The notes under the pieces are model-generated. The model was not told the origin of the DNA. It saw nothing but the letters and a program-made list of their open reading frames with translations, and made no database searches. Position numbers and translations under genes: made by a program. From Sulfuriferula multivorans (GTDB taxonomy: Bacteria > Pseudomonadota > Gammaproteobacteria > Burkholderiales > Sulfuriferulaceae): 64,000 nt of DNA. Positions 27,918 to 36,623 of this stretch are shown here, piece by piece. Where the stretch lies: assembly GCF_003851125.1 (NCBI RefSeq), contig NZ_BGOW01000002.1:124001-188000 (forward strand), written 5' to 3'. Numbering within the stretch: the stretch's first letter is position 1; every line of letters begins with the position of its first letter.

Positions 27918-28192
27918 AATTTCAACTAGATCAACTGGCTCATCGCCGCGAACATTTGCAGGCACTCGTTGCGCGCCAGCGAATTGAACTTGGACTGCAC
28001 GTGGAACCCTTGCGCGCTCCTTTGGCGCTTGTTGATCGCGGCATGGAAGCGGTTCGCTATGTACGGCGCAACCCATTGCTCGTAGCGGGTGCAAGCACAC
28101 TTTTTTTTGCTTTGGGCAAGAAGGGCTCGGGAAAATGGCTGCGTCGAGGCTGGCTGGCATGGCAGCTCATACGCAGAATGCGCATGAAGTGA
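27914..28192 (+). CDS. YqjK-like protein
   Basis: A 92-residue basic protein, with the pattern RREHLQALVARQRIELGLH near the N-terminus and YVRRNPLLVAGASTLFFALG, then a basic Trp-rich tail (KWLRRGWLAWQLIRRMRMK), as in YqjK-like proteins. It overlaps the YqjE-like gene by four bases and completes the trio. Function unknown; the operon is known to be stationary-phase and stress related in enterobacteria. Confidence 0.78.
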   Translation: MKFQLDQLAHRREHLQALVARQRIELGLHVEPLRAPLALVDRGMEAVRYVRRNPLLVAGASTLFFALGKKGSGKWLRRGWLAWQLIRRMRMK

Positions 28193-28301
28193 ACCATTGC
28201 AGCGGCCGATCAGTTTGCTAAGTTTTCAGATTCAGAAACTCGGTGAAAAAAATTACAGCCAGACATCGAGTCTCATAAATTCACTTAATTCAGGGGTAAT
28301 C

Positions 28302-28514
28302 ATGAACGCTGCAAGAATATTGGCGATTGCACTCATTGTGGCTGGCGTCCTGGCTCTGACATATGGCGGCTTCAGCTATACCAAGGAGACGCAAGAGGTC
28401 AAACTGGGTTCGTTTGAACTTTCGGTCAAGAACAAGGAAACAGTCGACATTCCAATCTGGGCGGGCGTGGGAGCGATAGCGGCCGGCGTGCTTCTGCTTA
28501 TCGTACGCAAATAA
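28302..28514 (+). CDS. Small two-helix membrane protein
   Basis: A 70-residue protein starting MNAARILAIALIVAG, with helices at about residues 5-24 and 50-68 and a polar middle (YTKETQEVKLGSFELSVKNKETVDIP). Similar short proteins are found in many proteobacteria with no known role. The start ATG 28302 follows CAGGGG at 6 bases. It sits 110 bases after the yqjK-like gene, in the same direction. Confidence 0.75.
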   Translation: MNAARILAIALIVAGVLALTYGGFSYTKETQEVKLGSFELSVKNKETVDIPIWAGVGAIAAGVLLLIVRK

Positions 28515-28539
28515 CGTCGTCACGGCAGCCTGACTCGAT

Positions 28540-28581
28540 AACGGCTAATCATCCTGCATTCATGCAGAATGATTAGCCGTT
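28540..28581. terminator. Strong inverted repeat between convergent genes
   Basis: Arms of 20 bases beginning AACGGCTAATCAT pair with the mirror ending ATGATTAGCCGTT with one mismatch and a two-base loop. It lies between the converging ends of the small membrane gene and rhlE. No T run follows, so it may be a transcription end, an RNA stabiliser or a protein site. Confidence 0.6.
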
Positions 28582-28652
28582 CGCCTGCCTACTCATCTAA
28601 ACCTCAGAAAATCCTTTGCAGCTTCTCCGAGGTTCCAACAGCGTGGCCCGAC

Positions 28653-29987
28653 TCAACGATTACGACCGCCTGTGCGATGCAGCGCAGGCGCACGGGCGGC
28701 AGGTTTTGCGCCGCCGCCTCCGGCAGGCCGAGCTGCTGGCTGACTGCCGGATCGAACCGGCGTGCGTGCCCTGCCCTGTCCGCCTCCGCGCGGCTGGTTG
28801 CCACGCTGGCTGCCATTGAGTATCGGCTCGGCCTTGATGCGCGGATCGGGTTCAAAGCCCGGCAAAATCTCGGCGGTTAAATCACGTTTGGTCAGCCTGG
28901 CGATATCCGCCAGCAGTTTATGCTCGTCCACACAGACCAGCGACAGCGCTTCGCCTTCACTGCCTGCGCGCCCGGTACGGCCGATGCGGTGTACATAATC
29001 CTCGGCCACATTCGGCAGTTCGAAGTTGACCACGTGCGGCAGTTCGCTGATATCGATGCCGCGTGCGGCGATGTCGGTGGCAACCAGTACCTGCAGGCTG
29101 CCGTCCTTGAACTCCTTCAATGCACGCGTACGCGCCGCCTGGCTCTTGTTGCCGTGGATTGCCATGGCCGGAATGCCGTCCTTGTCGAGCTGCTCTGCCA
29201 GTCGATTGGCAGCGTGCTTGGTACGGGTAAATACCAGCACCTGGAACCAGTTGTGTTCCTTGATGAGATGGGTGAGCAGCTCACGCTTGCGCTCGCGATC
29301 CACCGCGTAGGCTTTTTGCGAGATCAACTCGGCGGTCGCGTTGCGGCGCGCCACTTCGATCATGGCCGGATTGTTCAACAGGCTATCTGCCAGCGTCTTG
29401 ATCTCGTCCGAGAAGGTCGCGGAAAACAACAGTGTCTGGCGCTGTTTGGGAATCAGCGCCATGATTTTCTTGATATCGCGGATAAAGCCCATGTCCAGCA
29501 TGCGGTCAGCTTCGTCCAGCACCAGAATTTCGACTTTGGACAGATCCACGGTCTTTTGCTGGGCATGATCGAGCAGGCGTCCCGGTGTTGCCACCAGGAT
29601 ATCCACACGGCTGCGCAGCTTCTGGATTTGCGGGTTGATGTTGACTCCGCCAAACATCATCATCGAGTTCAGCTTCAGATATTTGCCGTACTCGCGCACG
29701 CTTTCTTCCACTTGGGCTGCGAGCTCACGCGTCGGGGTCAATATCAGGGCGCGAATCGGGGGACGGCCTTCGGACGGGCCTTTGACGGCCTTGTCGGCGA
29801 GGCGATGCAGGATCGGTAAAACAAAACCGGCGGTCTTGCCGGTTCCGGTCTGCGCGCCGGCCAGCAGATCGCCGCCGGATAGCACGGCGGGAATGGCCTG
29901 CAACTGAATCGGGGTTGGGTCGGTATAGCCGCGCTCGGTGACGGCACGGACGATTTCTTCGGATAAACCGAGGGATGCGAATGACAT
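28653..29987 (-). CDS. rhlE: DEAD-box ATP-dependent RNA helicase
   Basis: Unwinds structured RNA, important in ribosome assembly and cold adaptation. The 444-residue protein has Q motif ([14 protein letters not shown], then [13 protein letters not shown]), motif [12 protein letters not shown], motif Ia PTRELAAQV, motif [15 protein letters not shown], motif III FSATFS, and motifs V and [12 protein letters not shown] and [10 protein letters not shown]. The tail after about residue 375 is basic and Gly/Arg-rich ([14 protein letters not shown]), as in RhlE. ATG 29987 follows CAGGAAA; a longer frame from 30113 adds a non-conserved leader. Confidence 0.95.
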   Translation of the reverse strand: MSFASLGLSEEIVRAVTERGYTDPTPIQLQAIPAVLSGGDLLAGAQTGTGKTAGFVLPILHRLADKAVKGPSEGRPPIRALILTPTRELAAQVEESVREYGKYLKLNSMMMFGGVNINPQIQKLRSRVDILVATPGRLLDHAQQKTVDLSKVEILVLDEADRMLDMGFIRDIKKIMALIPKQRQTLLFSATFSDEIKTLADSLLNNPAMIEVARRNATAELISQKAYAVDRERKRELLTHLIKEHNWFQVLVFTRTKHAANRLAEQLDKDGIPAMAIHGNKSQAARTRALKEFKDGSLQVLVATDIAARGIDISELPHVVNFELPNVAEDYVHRIGRTGRAGSEGEALSLVCVDEHKLLADIARLTKRDLTAEILPGFEPDPRIKAEPILNGSQRGNQPRGGGQGRARTPVRSGSQPAARPAGGGGAKPAARAPALHRTGGRNR

Positions 29988-30403
29988 AAATTTCCTGAAA
30001 AACAGATCGGCCTGTCGCTGCATAGGCAGCGCCAGTCTTGGGCAGGCGGATGGGGGTTTGAAAGCCGGATAGGCAGCGGGATTGAGACTGTAGCAAACAC
30101 CGCAGGCGTGCATTCTAACAGAGCGCGGGGGTTTGCGCTGATATTGCGAATACGCGCATGTTGGACGGGAAAACTGATGTGAGTAAATACGCTGATTTCA
30201 AGGTGGCGCGCAACCATACGCCATTTTTATCTATCAGTAAAAAAGCGTAAGTGAATGATCCATTTTTTCGATGGCTAATTAAATTATATTCGAATATTAG
30301 GCTTATTTTATCCGGCTTAGGATAGACGCTCGGCCACGTTGCCAACACAGATGTTGTCTGCATTGCAGATATCAATTTCAAGCACATCAAGGAAAGGTTT
30401 GTT
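29988..30403. other. Intergenic region between rhlE and SoxB-like gene
   Basis: 416 bases between divergent genes. The part near 30230-30320 is strongly AT-rich and is the likely promoter zone, but I see no clear -35/-10 pair. No RNA gene or ORF with a convincing start is visible. AAGGAAAGG at 30389-30397 is the ribosome site of the gene at 30404. Confidence 0.5.
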
Positions 30404-32137
30404 ATGCGATTAAGAAAAATTCCGCTGGTTGCCGGTTTGTTTCTGGCTTTCTCCTCAGTGACAGTGGCGCAAGCCGGAACCGGAACCGGTGAAGTGACAT
30501 TTATTCATATGGGCGACCTGCATGGTCACTTGATTCTACACCCGAATGTACGTAGCGATGGCAATGGTCAAAGTGAGGGGGGCGTGGCGCGCATTTACAC
30601 GCTGATCAAAGACATCCGCCGTGCCAAGCCCGAGCAAACCTTGCTGGTGAATACGGGCGACACATTACATGGCGGCGCTGAAGCTTTGTTCACCCAGGGC
30701 GAAGCCATGATTAAAGTTTTGAACGCCTTTCATATCGATGCGTATGCACCGGGCAATTGGGACTATGTATACGGCGCGAACAAATTCATCGACTATTTCA
30801 CCGGCCAGCAACCCAAAGCCAACTGGCACCCGATTATTTCCAACCTGTATTACGATAACTATCCCGGCGCCGAGGCACGTACCGGACAAAACGTTGCCGC
30901 ACCCTACGTCATCAAGACGATTAATGGTCTGCGCGTCGGGATCATTGGTTTTACCAGCGACCGCGGACCTCAGGCCGGCGATCCGAACATTACCAAGGGT
31001 CTGAAATTCACCAACGGCGAGGCCGAGTATCAAAAATACGCAAAACTGTTGCGGGAACAGGATGTCGATCTGGTCGTTGCCATCTCCGAGCTGGGATTGC
31101 ATGGCAACCTGACGTTGGCCAATCGGATTCCGGGTGTCGATATTATTCTGTCTTCCGACAAGCATGAAATCACGCCCAAACCTATTGTTTCCAAGCACGG
31201 CACGCTGGTGATCGAGCAAGGCATGGACGGTCAGGTGGTCGGGGAACTCAGCGTACGCGTAGTCAAGGGCAAGGTAGTCAGCAATAAATATACTTCTCAT
31301 CGCATCACCGACCGGATCAAGGAGGATCGTGGCATCGCCGCACTGGTGAAATCTGTGCGTCTACCCTATGTTGCGGGCCCAAAATTCCGGGCAGGCGAGA
31401 TTAAAAACCCCATTAGTGGCGCTCGGCTACGCTATCCTATCGACACAGTTATCGGTCAGACGGTAATCCCGTTGTACCGCAGTAATTTCAGTAATGAATC
31501 CATGCCCGGCGTCATCGAAGGCAGTTCCCACGATTTCCTTACCGACGCATTCCGCGTCATGACCGGCGCTCAATTGGGGGGGATTACCGGATTTCGTTAT
31601 GGCACCACCATAGCAAAGGGTCCGATCAAAATGGAGGATCTCTACCACTTTATGCCCATCGGCCCGCAAATCGCCAAGGGTGAATTGACCGGAGCACAAA
31701 TCAAGAAGACCCTGGAAGGCCAACCTCAAGGTGAGCAAGGACGTCCCGGGGAGTGGGTGAATGGCTGGACGGCGGGTTATAGTGGCCTGACTGCCGATTT
31801 TGATCCACGGGCGGCACAGGGAAATCGTGTCAGTAATATCCAGGTTAATGGCAAACCCCTGGATCCCAATGCCACTTACACGGTCGGCGGTTTTTATTAC
31901 GATCTGATACCCAATCTGATCAATCGTGTCCCGGCCAAAAACATTGTTGTGCTGAAGGACCAGGACGGTAGCATTCTGGATGGCACCGATGTGGTGAAAC
32001 GCTACGTGGAAACGCTACCAGCCAAAACGGTTAATCGCGAGACGTTGCAACTCGATCGTATCCGCCTCATCAATCCATTGCCCCAGGAAGAGCATGGCAT
32101 ACGAGAGATTCAACCATTGGGATCAAATCCTATGTAA
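30404..32137 (+). CDS. SoxB-like periplasmic metallophosphoesterase / 5'-nucleotidase family
   Basis: A 577-residue exported protein with signal peptide ending VTVAQA. It has the 5'-nucleotidase layout: a metallophosphoesterase domain (HMGDLHGHLI at about 35-44, VNTGDTLHGG at about 86, APGNWDYVYG at about 117) and a C-terminal nucleotidase domain (FRVMTGAQLGGITGFRYG, FMPIGPQIAKGELTG). It most resembles SoxB, the sulfate thiohydrolase of thiosulfate oxidation, but the later metal positions differ: SELG replaces SHNG and SSDKHE replaces GGHTHD. No soxAXYZCD neighbours are present. So it is a SoxB-family paralogue of unproven activity. GAAAGG precedes the ATG. Confidence 0.8.
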   Translation: MRLRKIPLVAGLFLAFSSVTVAQAGTGTGEVTFIHMGDLHGHLILHPNVRSDGNGQSEGGVARIYTLIKDIRRAKPEQTLLVNTGDTLHGGAEALFTQGEAMIKVLNAFHIDAYAPGNWDYVYGANKFIDYFTGQQPKANWHPIISNLYYDNYPGAEARTGQNVAAPYVIKTINGLRVGIIGFTSDRGPQAGDPNITKGLKFTNGEAEYQKYAKLLREQDVDLVVAISELGLHGNLTLANRIPGVDIILSSDKHEITPKPIVSKHGTLVIEQGMDGQVVGELSVRVVKGKVVSNKYTSHRITDRIKEDRGIAALVKSVRLPYVAGPKFRAGEIKNPISGARLRYPIDTVIGQTVIPLYRSNFSNESMPGVIEGSSHDFLTDAFRVMTGAQLGGITGFRYGTTIAKGPIKMEDLYHFMPIGPQIAKGELTGAQIKKTLEGQPQGEQGRPGEWVNGWTAGYSGLTADFDPRAAQGNRVSNIQVNGKPLDPNATYTVGGFYYDLIPNLINRVPAKNIVVLKDQDGSILDGTDVVKRYVETLPAKTVNRETLQLDRIRLINPLPQEEHGIREIQPLGSNPM

Positions 32138-32184
32138 GGGACACCGGGGGCTAGTATTTTCGCTTAACCACATTGTGCGGAACC

Positions 32185-33009
32185 TTACTGGTCGGGTCCC
32201 GGTAACCGCACAATATAGCCCCCCTTCTCGGCACGGGTGAGCGCGAGCAGTTTGTGCGCCTGCGCGTCCTCCAGCAAGTCGCTAAACGTACGATAGCCAT
32301 AATACGACTCGTTGAAGTCGGGTTTGCGCCGCTTCATGGTCTGCTTGACCATCGATGCCCACATTTTTTCTTCCTCTCCACGCTCGGCCAGCAGGGCTTC
32401 GACGGTTTCGACCACGAGGTCGAACGCTTCCTGCTGCTTGTCGTTTTCGCTTCTGGGCGCAGTCTTCTTCGCCGCACCACTGACAACTTTATCGGGGGCT
32501 TTGCGCACTGCGCGCTTCTTCTGCGCTTCCTGTTCGCGCACCAGATCGTCGTAGAAAATGAATTCGTCGCAGTTGGCAATGAGCAGGTCGGAGGTGGAGT
32601 TCTTGACTCCCACGCCGATCACCAGCTTGTTGTTCTCGCGCAGCTTGGATACCAGCGGCGAGAAATCCGAATCGCCGCTGATGATGACGAAGGTATCCAC
32701 ATGCGACTTCGTATAGCAGAGATCCAGCGCGTCCACCACCATGCGGATATCGGCGGAATTTTTGCCGGACTGGCGCACGTGCGGAATCTCGATCAGTTCG
32801 AACGCCGCCTCGTGCATCGGCGCCTTGAATTCCTTGTAACGATCCCAGTCGCAATAGGCTTTCTTGACCACGATGCTGCCTTTGAGCAGCAAGCGTTCCA
32901 GCACCTTCTTGATGTCGAACTGTGCGTACTTGGCGTCGCGCACACCCAGCGCGATGTTCTCGAAATCGCAGAACAGGGCCATGTTGTTAATTTCATTGCG
33001 TTCCGACAT
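32185..33009 (-). CDS. NYN-domain RNase-like protein with C-terminal OST-HTH/LOTUS
   Basis: A 274-residue protein. The N-terminal NYN (LabA/DUF88) PIN-like nuclease domain has ALFCDFENI, KNSADIRMVVDALDL, and VIISGDSDFSPLV, supplying the conserved acidic residues. The C-terminal 70 residues (VETVEALLAERGEEEKMW, RKPDFNESYYGYRTFSDLLEDA, KGGYIVRL) form an OST-HTH/LOTUS RNA-binding domain. Such proteins are thought to cleave or bind RNA. It is 9 bases downstream of mutL on the same strand, so probably co-transcribed. Confidence 0.9.
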   Translation of the reverse strand: MSERNEINNMALFCDFENIALGVRDAKYAQFDIKKVLERLLLKGSIVVKKAYCDWDRYKEFKAPMHEAAFELIEIPHVRQSGKNSADIRMVVDALDLCYTKSHVDTFVIISGDSDFSPLVSKLRENNKLVIGVGVKNSTSDLLIANCDEFIFYDDLVREQEAQKKRAVRKAPDKVVSGAAKKTAPRSENDKQQEAFDLVVETVEALLAERGEEEKMWASMVKQTMKRRKPDFNESYYGYRTFSDLLEDAQAHKLLALTRAEKGGYIVRLPGPDQ

Positions 33010-33018
33010 CTCTCTCTC

Positions 33019-34788
33019 CTATTTTCCGCGCATAAACATTTTGTCCAGTTCCGCCAGACTGATCTGGAACCAGGTGGGCCGGCCATGATTACACTGGTTG
33101 GCGCGTTCGGTGGTTTCCATTTCGCGCAACAGCGCATTCATTTCGGTAATGCTCAATTGCCGGTTGGCGCGCACCGCACCATGACAGGCGAGCGTGCCGA
33201 GCAGTTCGTTGCGGCGTTCGGTCAGCACCCGACTGGCCCCCCATTCGCGCAATTCGTGCAGCACATCGCGCGCCAGTTGCGCGGGGTCGGCGTTTTGCAG
33301 CAGCCGCGGCACGGCTCGCACCGCCAGACTGGTGGGGGACAGCGGTGCAATCTCGAAGCCGATTTCGTGCAGGGCGGCCGCGTGCTCTTCGGCAGCCGCC
33401 ACGTCCAGCGCATCGGCCTGGAAAGCGGCGGGGATAAGTAACGGCTGGCTCGCCACCGTTTTTTGGTCGAGTGCGGTCTTGAGCTTTTCATACACCACGC
33501 GTTCATGCGCGGCATGCATGTCCACCAGCACCAGGCCGGCTGAATTCTGGGCGAGGATATACACGCCGTGCAACTGGGCGATGGCGTAGCCCAGCGGGTG
33601 CGCGGCGGTTTCTTCCGTCTGCGCGGCCGCGGTTTTGGGCAACGGCATATCCCGCGTCATCAAGTCATAAAAAGCAGCGGGTTGCGCCACACCCAACGGC
33701 ATCGGCGCTTGATAAGGCGCGCCTGAGGAAAACACCGGGCGCGCGGCATGGCTGGCAGGCTCGGGGCTGGCCAGTTGCGCCTGCGCCGCCGGGTTTTCGC
33801 CGCCGCGCCCGGCCAGCGTCTTGTTCAACGCGTGGTAGAGAAACTGGTGCACAGCGCGGCCGTCGCGGAAGCGCACCTCGATCTTGGCCGGATGCACGTT
33901 CACGTCCACCAGCGCTGGATCGAGTTCCAGGAACAGGCAATATGCCGGATGGCGATCATGATGCAGCACGTCGCGATAGGCCTGACGCAGCGCGTGGGCG
34001 ATGAGCTTGTCGCGCACGAAACGGCCGTTCACAAAAAAATACTGCGCATCGCGGCTAGCGCGTGAATAAGCCGGTAGCGCACTCATGCCGGCAAGGCGCA
34101 GTCCGGCAGCGGATTCGTCTATCTCCAGCGCGGAGGCGGCGAATTCATCACCCAGCAACGCACCGATGCGGCGGCGCGCGTCCTCGCTGCGCAGGTGATG
34201 CTGGGCGCGGCCATTATGCTGCAGGCTGAATGCCACATCCGGCCGCGCCAGCGCAATGCGCCGAAACGCTTCCTCGCTATGACCGTATTCGGTGGCCTCG
34301 GATTTGAGAAATTTACGCCGTGCCGGAGTATTGAAATACAGGTCGCGCACTTCAATGGTGGTGCCCGCTGCCAGCGCCGTGGGCTGGGGTTCTCCGGGCC
34401 GGCCGCCGTCTGTCTCTATCTGGTGGGCATGATCTGCGCCGACAGCGCGGCTCGCCAGGCGCAGCCGCGCCACCGCGGCGATACTGGCCAGTGCTTCGCC
34501 GCGAAATCCCAGGCTGGCAACGCGCTCCAGATCATCCAGGCTGGCGATCTTGCTGGTGGCATGGCGTGCCAGGGCGATCTGCAATTGCGCTGCCGCAATG
34601 CCGGCACCGTTATCCGCCACGCGCATCAGCTTGATGCCGCCCTGCTCCAGTTGCACGCGAATCTCCGTCGCACCCGCATCGAGACTATTTTCCAGCAGTT
34701 CTTTCAACGCCGACGCCGGACGTTCGACCACCTCGCCAGCAGCAATCTGGCTGATCAGTAAATCGGGGAGGAGTTGTATCGCGGACAT
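33019..34788 (-). CDS. mutL: DNA mismatch repair protein MutL
   Basis: The ATP-dependent mismatch repair coordinator that links MutS to downstream nicking or helicase steps. The 589-residue product has GHKL motifs ELLENSLDAGAT, RVADNGAGIAA, HATSKIASLDDLERV and GFRGEALASIAAVA, the conserved ARRKFLK, and a C-terminal dimerisation domain with QLHGVYILAQNSAGLVLVDMHAAHERV (here QLHGVYILAQN and DMHAAHERV), and CHGAVRANRQLS. ATG 34788 was preferred to in-frame TTG 34794. It is flanked by amiC upstream on the same strand and the NYN gene downstream. Confidence 0.96.
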   Translation of the reverse strand: MSAIQLLPDLLISQIAAGEVVERPASALKELLENSLDAGATEIRVQLEQGGIKLMRVADNGAGIAAAQLQIALARHATSKIASLDDLERVASLGFRGEALASIAAVARLRLASRAVGADHAHQIETDGGRPGEPQPTALAAGTTIEVRDLYFNTPARRKFLKSEATEYGHSEEAFRRIALARPDVAFSLQHNGRAQHHLRSEDARRRIGALLGDEFAASALEIDESAAGLRLAGMSALPAYSRASRDAQYFFVNGRFVRDKLIAHALRQAYRDVLHHDRHPAYCLFLELDPALVDVNVHPAKIEVRFRDGRAVHQFLYHALNKTLAGRGGENPAAQAQLASPEPASHAARPVFSSGAPYQAPMPLGVAQPAAFYDLMTRDMPLPKTAAAQTEETAAHPLGYAIAQLHGVYILAQNSAGLVLVDMHAAHERVVYEKLKTALDQKTVASQPLLIPAAFQADALDVAAAEEHAAALHEIGFEIAPLSPTSLAVRAVPRLLQNADPAQLARDVLHELREWGASRVLTERRNELLGTLACHGAVRANRQLSITEMNALLREMETTERANQCNHGRPTWFQISLAELDKMFMRGK

Positions 34789-34816
34789 GGGCAATCCAGA
34801 AATTGATTGCCCAATT

Positions 34817-34845
34817 ATACCCGGCCGGCCAACCCGGCCGGGTAT
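34817..34845. terminator. GC-rich hairpin between amiC and mutL
   Basis: A perfect 12-base stem ATACCCGGCCGG / CCGGCCGGGTAT around CCAAC, seven bases past the amiC stop. No good T run follows on the minus strand, so it may only attenuate read-through from amiC into mutL. Confidence 0.6.
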
Positions 34846-34851
34846 GAAAAA

Positions 34852-36162
34852 TCAGGAATTCGCCGCCAGCTTGGCGCGTATGGTAGCCGGGTTGGTAGCA
34901 AAGTACCGCTTGATGCCATCAACGATGGCCGTTGCCATTTTGTCCTGATAGGCGTCGTCAGTCAGGCGCCGCTCTTCTTCCGGATTGGAAATGAAAGCGG
35001 TTTCCACCAGGATGGACGGGATATCCGGGGCCTTGAGCACGGCAAAACCCGCCTGCTCGACGCGGCCTCTGTGCAGGTGGTTAATGTCGGAGAGTTCGGT
35101 CAGCACCGCACGCCCGAGACGGCGACTATCGTCGTTGGTTGCGGTTTGCGACAGGTCGATCAGGGTGCGCGCCAGGTTTTTATCTTTCACCCCCACGTTC
35201 ACCCCGCCCACCAGGTCGGCATCGTTTTCGTTTTTCGCCAGCCAGCGCGCAGCGGCACTGGTGGCGCCGTGATCGGACAGGGTAAACACGCTGGAACCGC
35301 GCGCATCCCGGTTGACAAACGCGTCGGCGTGGATGGAAACGAACAAGTCCGCATTGATTTGGCGCGCCTTGTCGACGCGCTCGCCCAGCGGAATGAAATA
35401 GTCGCCGTTGCGCGTAAGTTCTGCACGCATGTTGGGTATGGCGTCTATCTTGGCCTGGACGCGTTTGGCGATGGCCAGCGTGACATCTTTTTCGTTGGTG
35501 CCATTGGCGCCATGTGCACCGGGATCGATGCCACCGTGGCCGGGGTCGATCATCACCGTAATCAGGCGCGTGATCTGGAATTGCGGTTTTTTGCCGCGCT
35601 TGCTGACAAGTCTTTCCGCTTTGCGAGGCTCGCTGGCTTGAGCCGGGAGTTCGGATTGTGGAGCGCCATCCGAGGCGATCTCAGGCTGCGGATTGATGGC
35701 TGCTTGTGGAGCGGCTTCCGGAATTTTCGCCGTGGCCGGGTAAACATCCAGCACCAGCCGGTTACCATTCCCGCCTTCCGGTTTGAGATTAAATACACGA
35801 GGCTTAACCTCTCCGCGCAGATCCAGTACCAGACGCATCACACCAGGACGGTTGACCCCCGCGCGCAAGCCTGCAATCCACGGATCGTTAGCACCAATTT
35901 TCCCAGCGAGATCATGCAATGCGGTCGACGGTTCCACACCTTCCAGGTCGATCACCAGGCGTTCCGGATTGCTCAGCGTGAACATCTTGTAGCTGATCGG
36001 CCCGGACGATTCCAGCGTGAGACGGCTGTAATCAGCGGACGGCCAATAGCGCACAGCATCGACCGCGTTGGCTGCCCAGCTCAGCATTGGCGCAAACAGC
36101 AGCGCCACCAGCAAAGTCCAGCTGGTTATCGGTGTATTTTGTCTCGCAATTGATTTAGCCAT
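34852..36162 (-). CDS. amiC: N-acetylmuramoyl-L-alanine amidase (AMIN + Amidase_3)
   Basis: Cleaves the amide between muramic acid and the stem peptide to split daughter cells. The 436-residue exported protein has a signal peptide (ending MLSWAANA), an AMIN septal-targeting domain (about 35-140: VRYWPSADYSRLTLESSG, RLVIDLEGV), a linker, and an Amidase_3 domain with MIDPGHGGIDPGAHG, NADLFVSIHADAF, and DIPSILVETAFISN carrying zinc and catalytic residues. It overlaps the end of tsaE by 37 bases, a frequent arrangement. Confidence 0.93.
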   Translation of the reverse strand: MAKSIARQNTPITSWTLLVALLFAPMLSWAANAVDAVRYWPSADYSRLTLESSGPISYKMFTLSNPERLVIDLEGVEPSTALHDLAGKIGANDPWIAGLRAGVNRPGVMRLVLDLRGEVKPRVFNLKPEGGNGNRLVLDVYPATAKIPEAAPQAAINPQPEIASDGAPQSELPAQASEPRKAERLVSKRGKKPQFQITRLITVMIDPGHGGIDPGAHGANGTNEKDVTLAIAKRVQAKIDAIPNMRAELTRNGDYFIPLGERVDKARQINADLFVSIHADAFVNRDARGSSVFTLSDHGATSAAARWLAKNENDADLVGGVNVGVKDKNLARTLIDLSQTATNDDSRRLGRAVLTELSDINHLHRGRVEQAGFAVLKAPDIPSILVETAFISNPEEERRLTDDAYQDKMATAIVDGIKRYFATNPATIRAKLAANS

Positions 36163-36623
36163 TGCCTGCCCGCCTCCGTTTCTGCCATCAGTTCGGCCGT
36201 TCTACCACTCTCATGCATACTCAACAGCACCCGCACATCCGGCCTGGGGAGCCACTTTCCGGCTTTTTCCGACCACTCGACCAGGCAAATACTGTCTGCA
36301 TTGAAATATTCTCTGAACCCCGCTTCTTCCCATTCTAGCGGATCGGCGAAGCGATATAAATCAAAGTGATATAACTTTAACCTAGAAATAGCATAAAGCT
36401 CAACCAAAGTATAGGTCGGACTCTTAACTTTTCCCTCGTATCCAAGCCCGCGCAGGATACCGCGTGCGAGCGTGGTTTTGCCCGCTCCCAGGTTGCCGTC
36501 GAGATAAAACACCAGGCCAGGAGCCAGTATTCGTGCCATATCTGCGCCCAAAGCAAGGGTGGCGGCTTCATCGGGCAGGTGAAGAGTCAGCGGCGGCGGG
36601 GTATCATCGGCAGGATGGATCAT
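36126..36623 (-). CDS. tsaE: tRNA t6A biosynthesis ATPase TsaE
   Basis: Partner of TsaB and TsaD in making threonylcarbamoyl-adenosine at position 37 of ANN-decoding tRNAs. The 165-residue protein has a P-loop DGNLGAGKTTLARGILRGLG, then KSPTYTLVELY, the Walker B-like YHFDLYRFADPLEWEEAGF, and LVEWSEKAGKWLP, all typical. The start ATG 36623 lies inside the first codons of the divergent queG, so the two 5' ends overlap by nine bases. It heads a leftward tsaE-amiC-mutL-NYN run. Confidence 0.94.
   Translation of the reverse strand: MIHPADDTPPPLTLHLPDEAATLALGADMARILAPGLVFYLDGNLGAGKTTLARGILRGLGYEGKVKSPTYTLVELYAISRLKLYHFDLYRFADPLEWEEAGFREYFNADSICLVEWSEKAGKWLPRPDVRVLLSMHESGRTAELMAETEAGRQWLNQLRDKIHR

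Noticed and set aside
32254-33441. Plus-strand frame of 395 codons opposite the NYN gene and end of mutL
   Set aside because: Covers two confident genes on the other strand; shadow frame.
34807-36153. Long plus-strand frame of 448 codons opposite amiC
   Set aside because: Antisense to a confident amidase gene; a GC-skew shadow frame.
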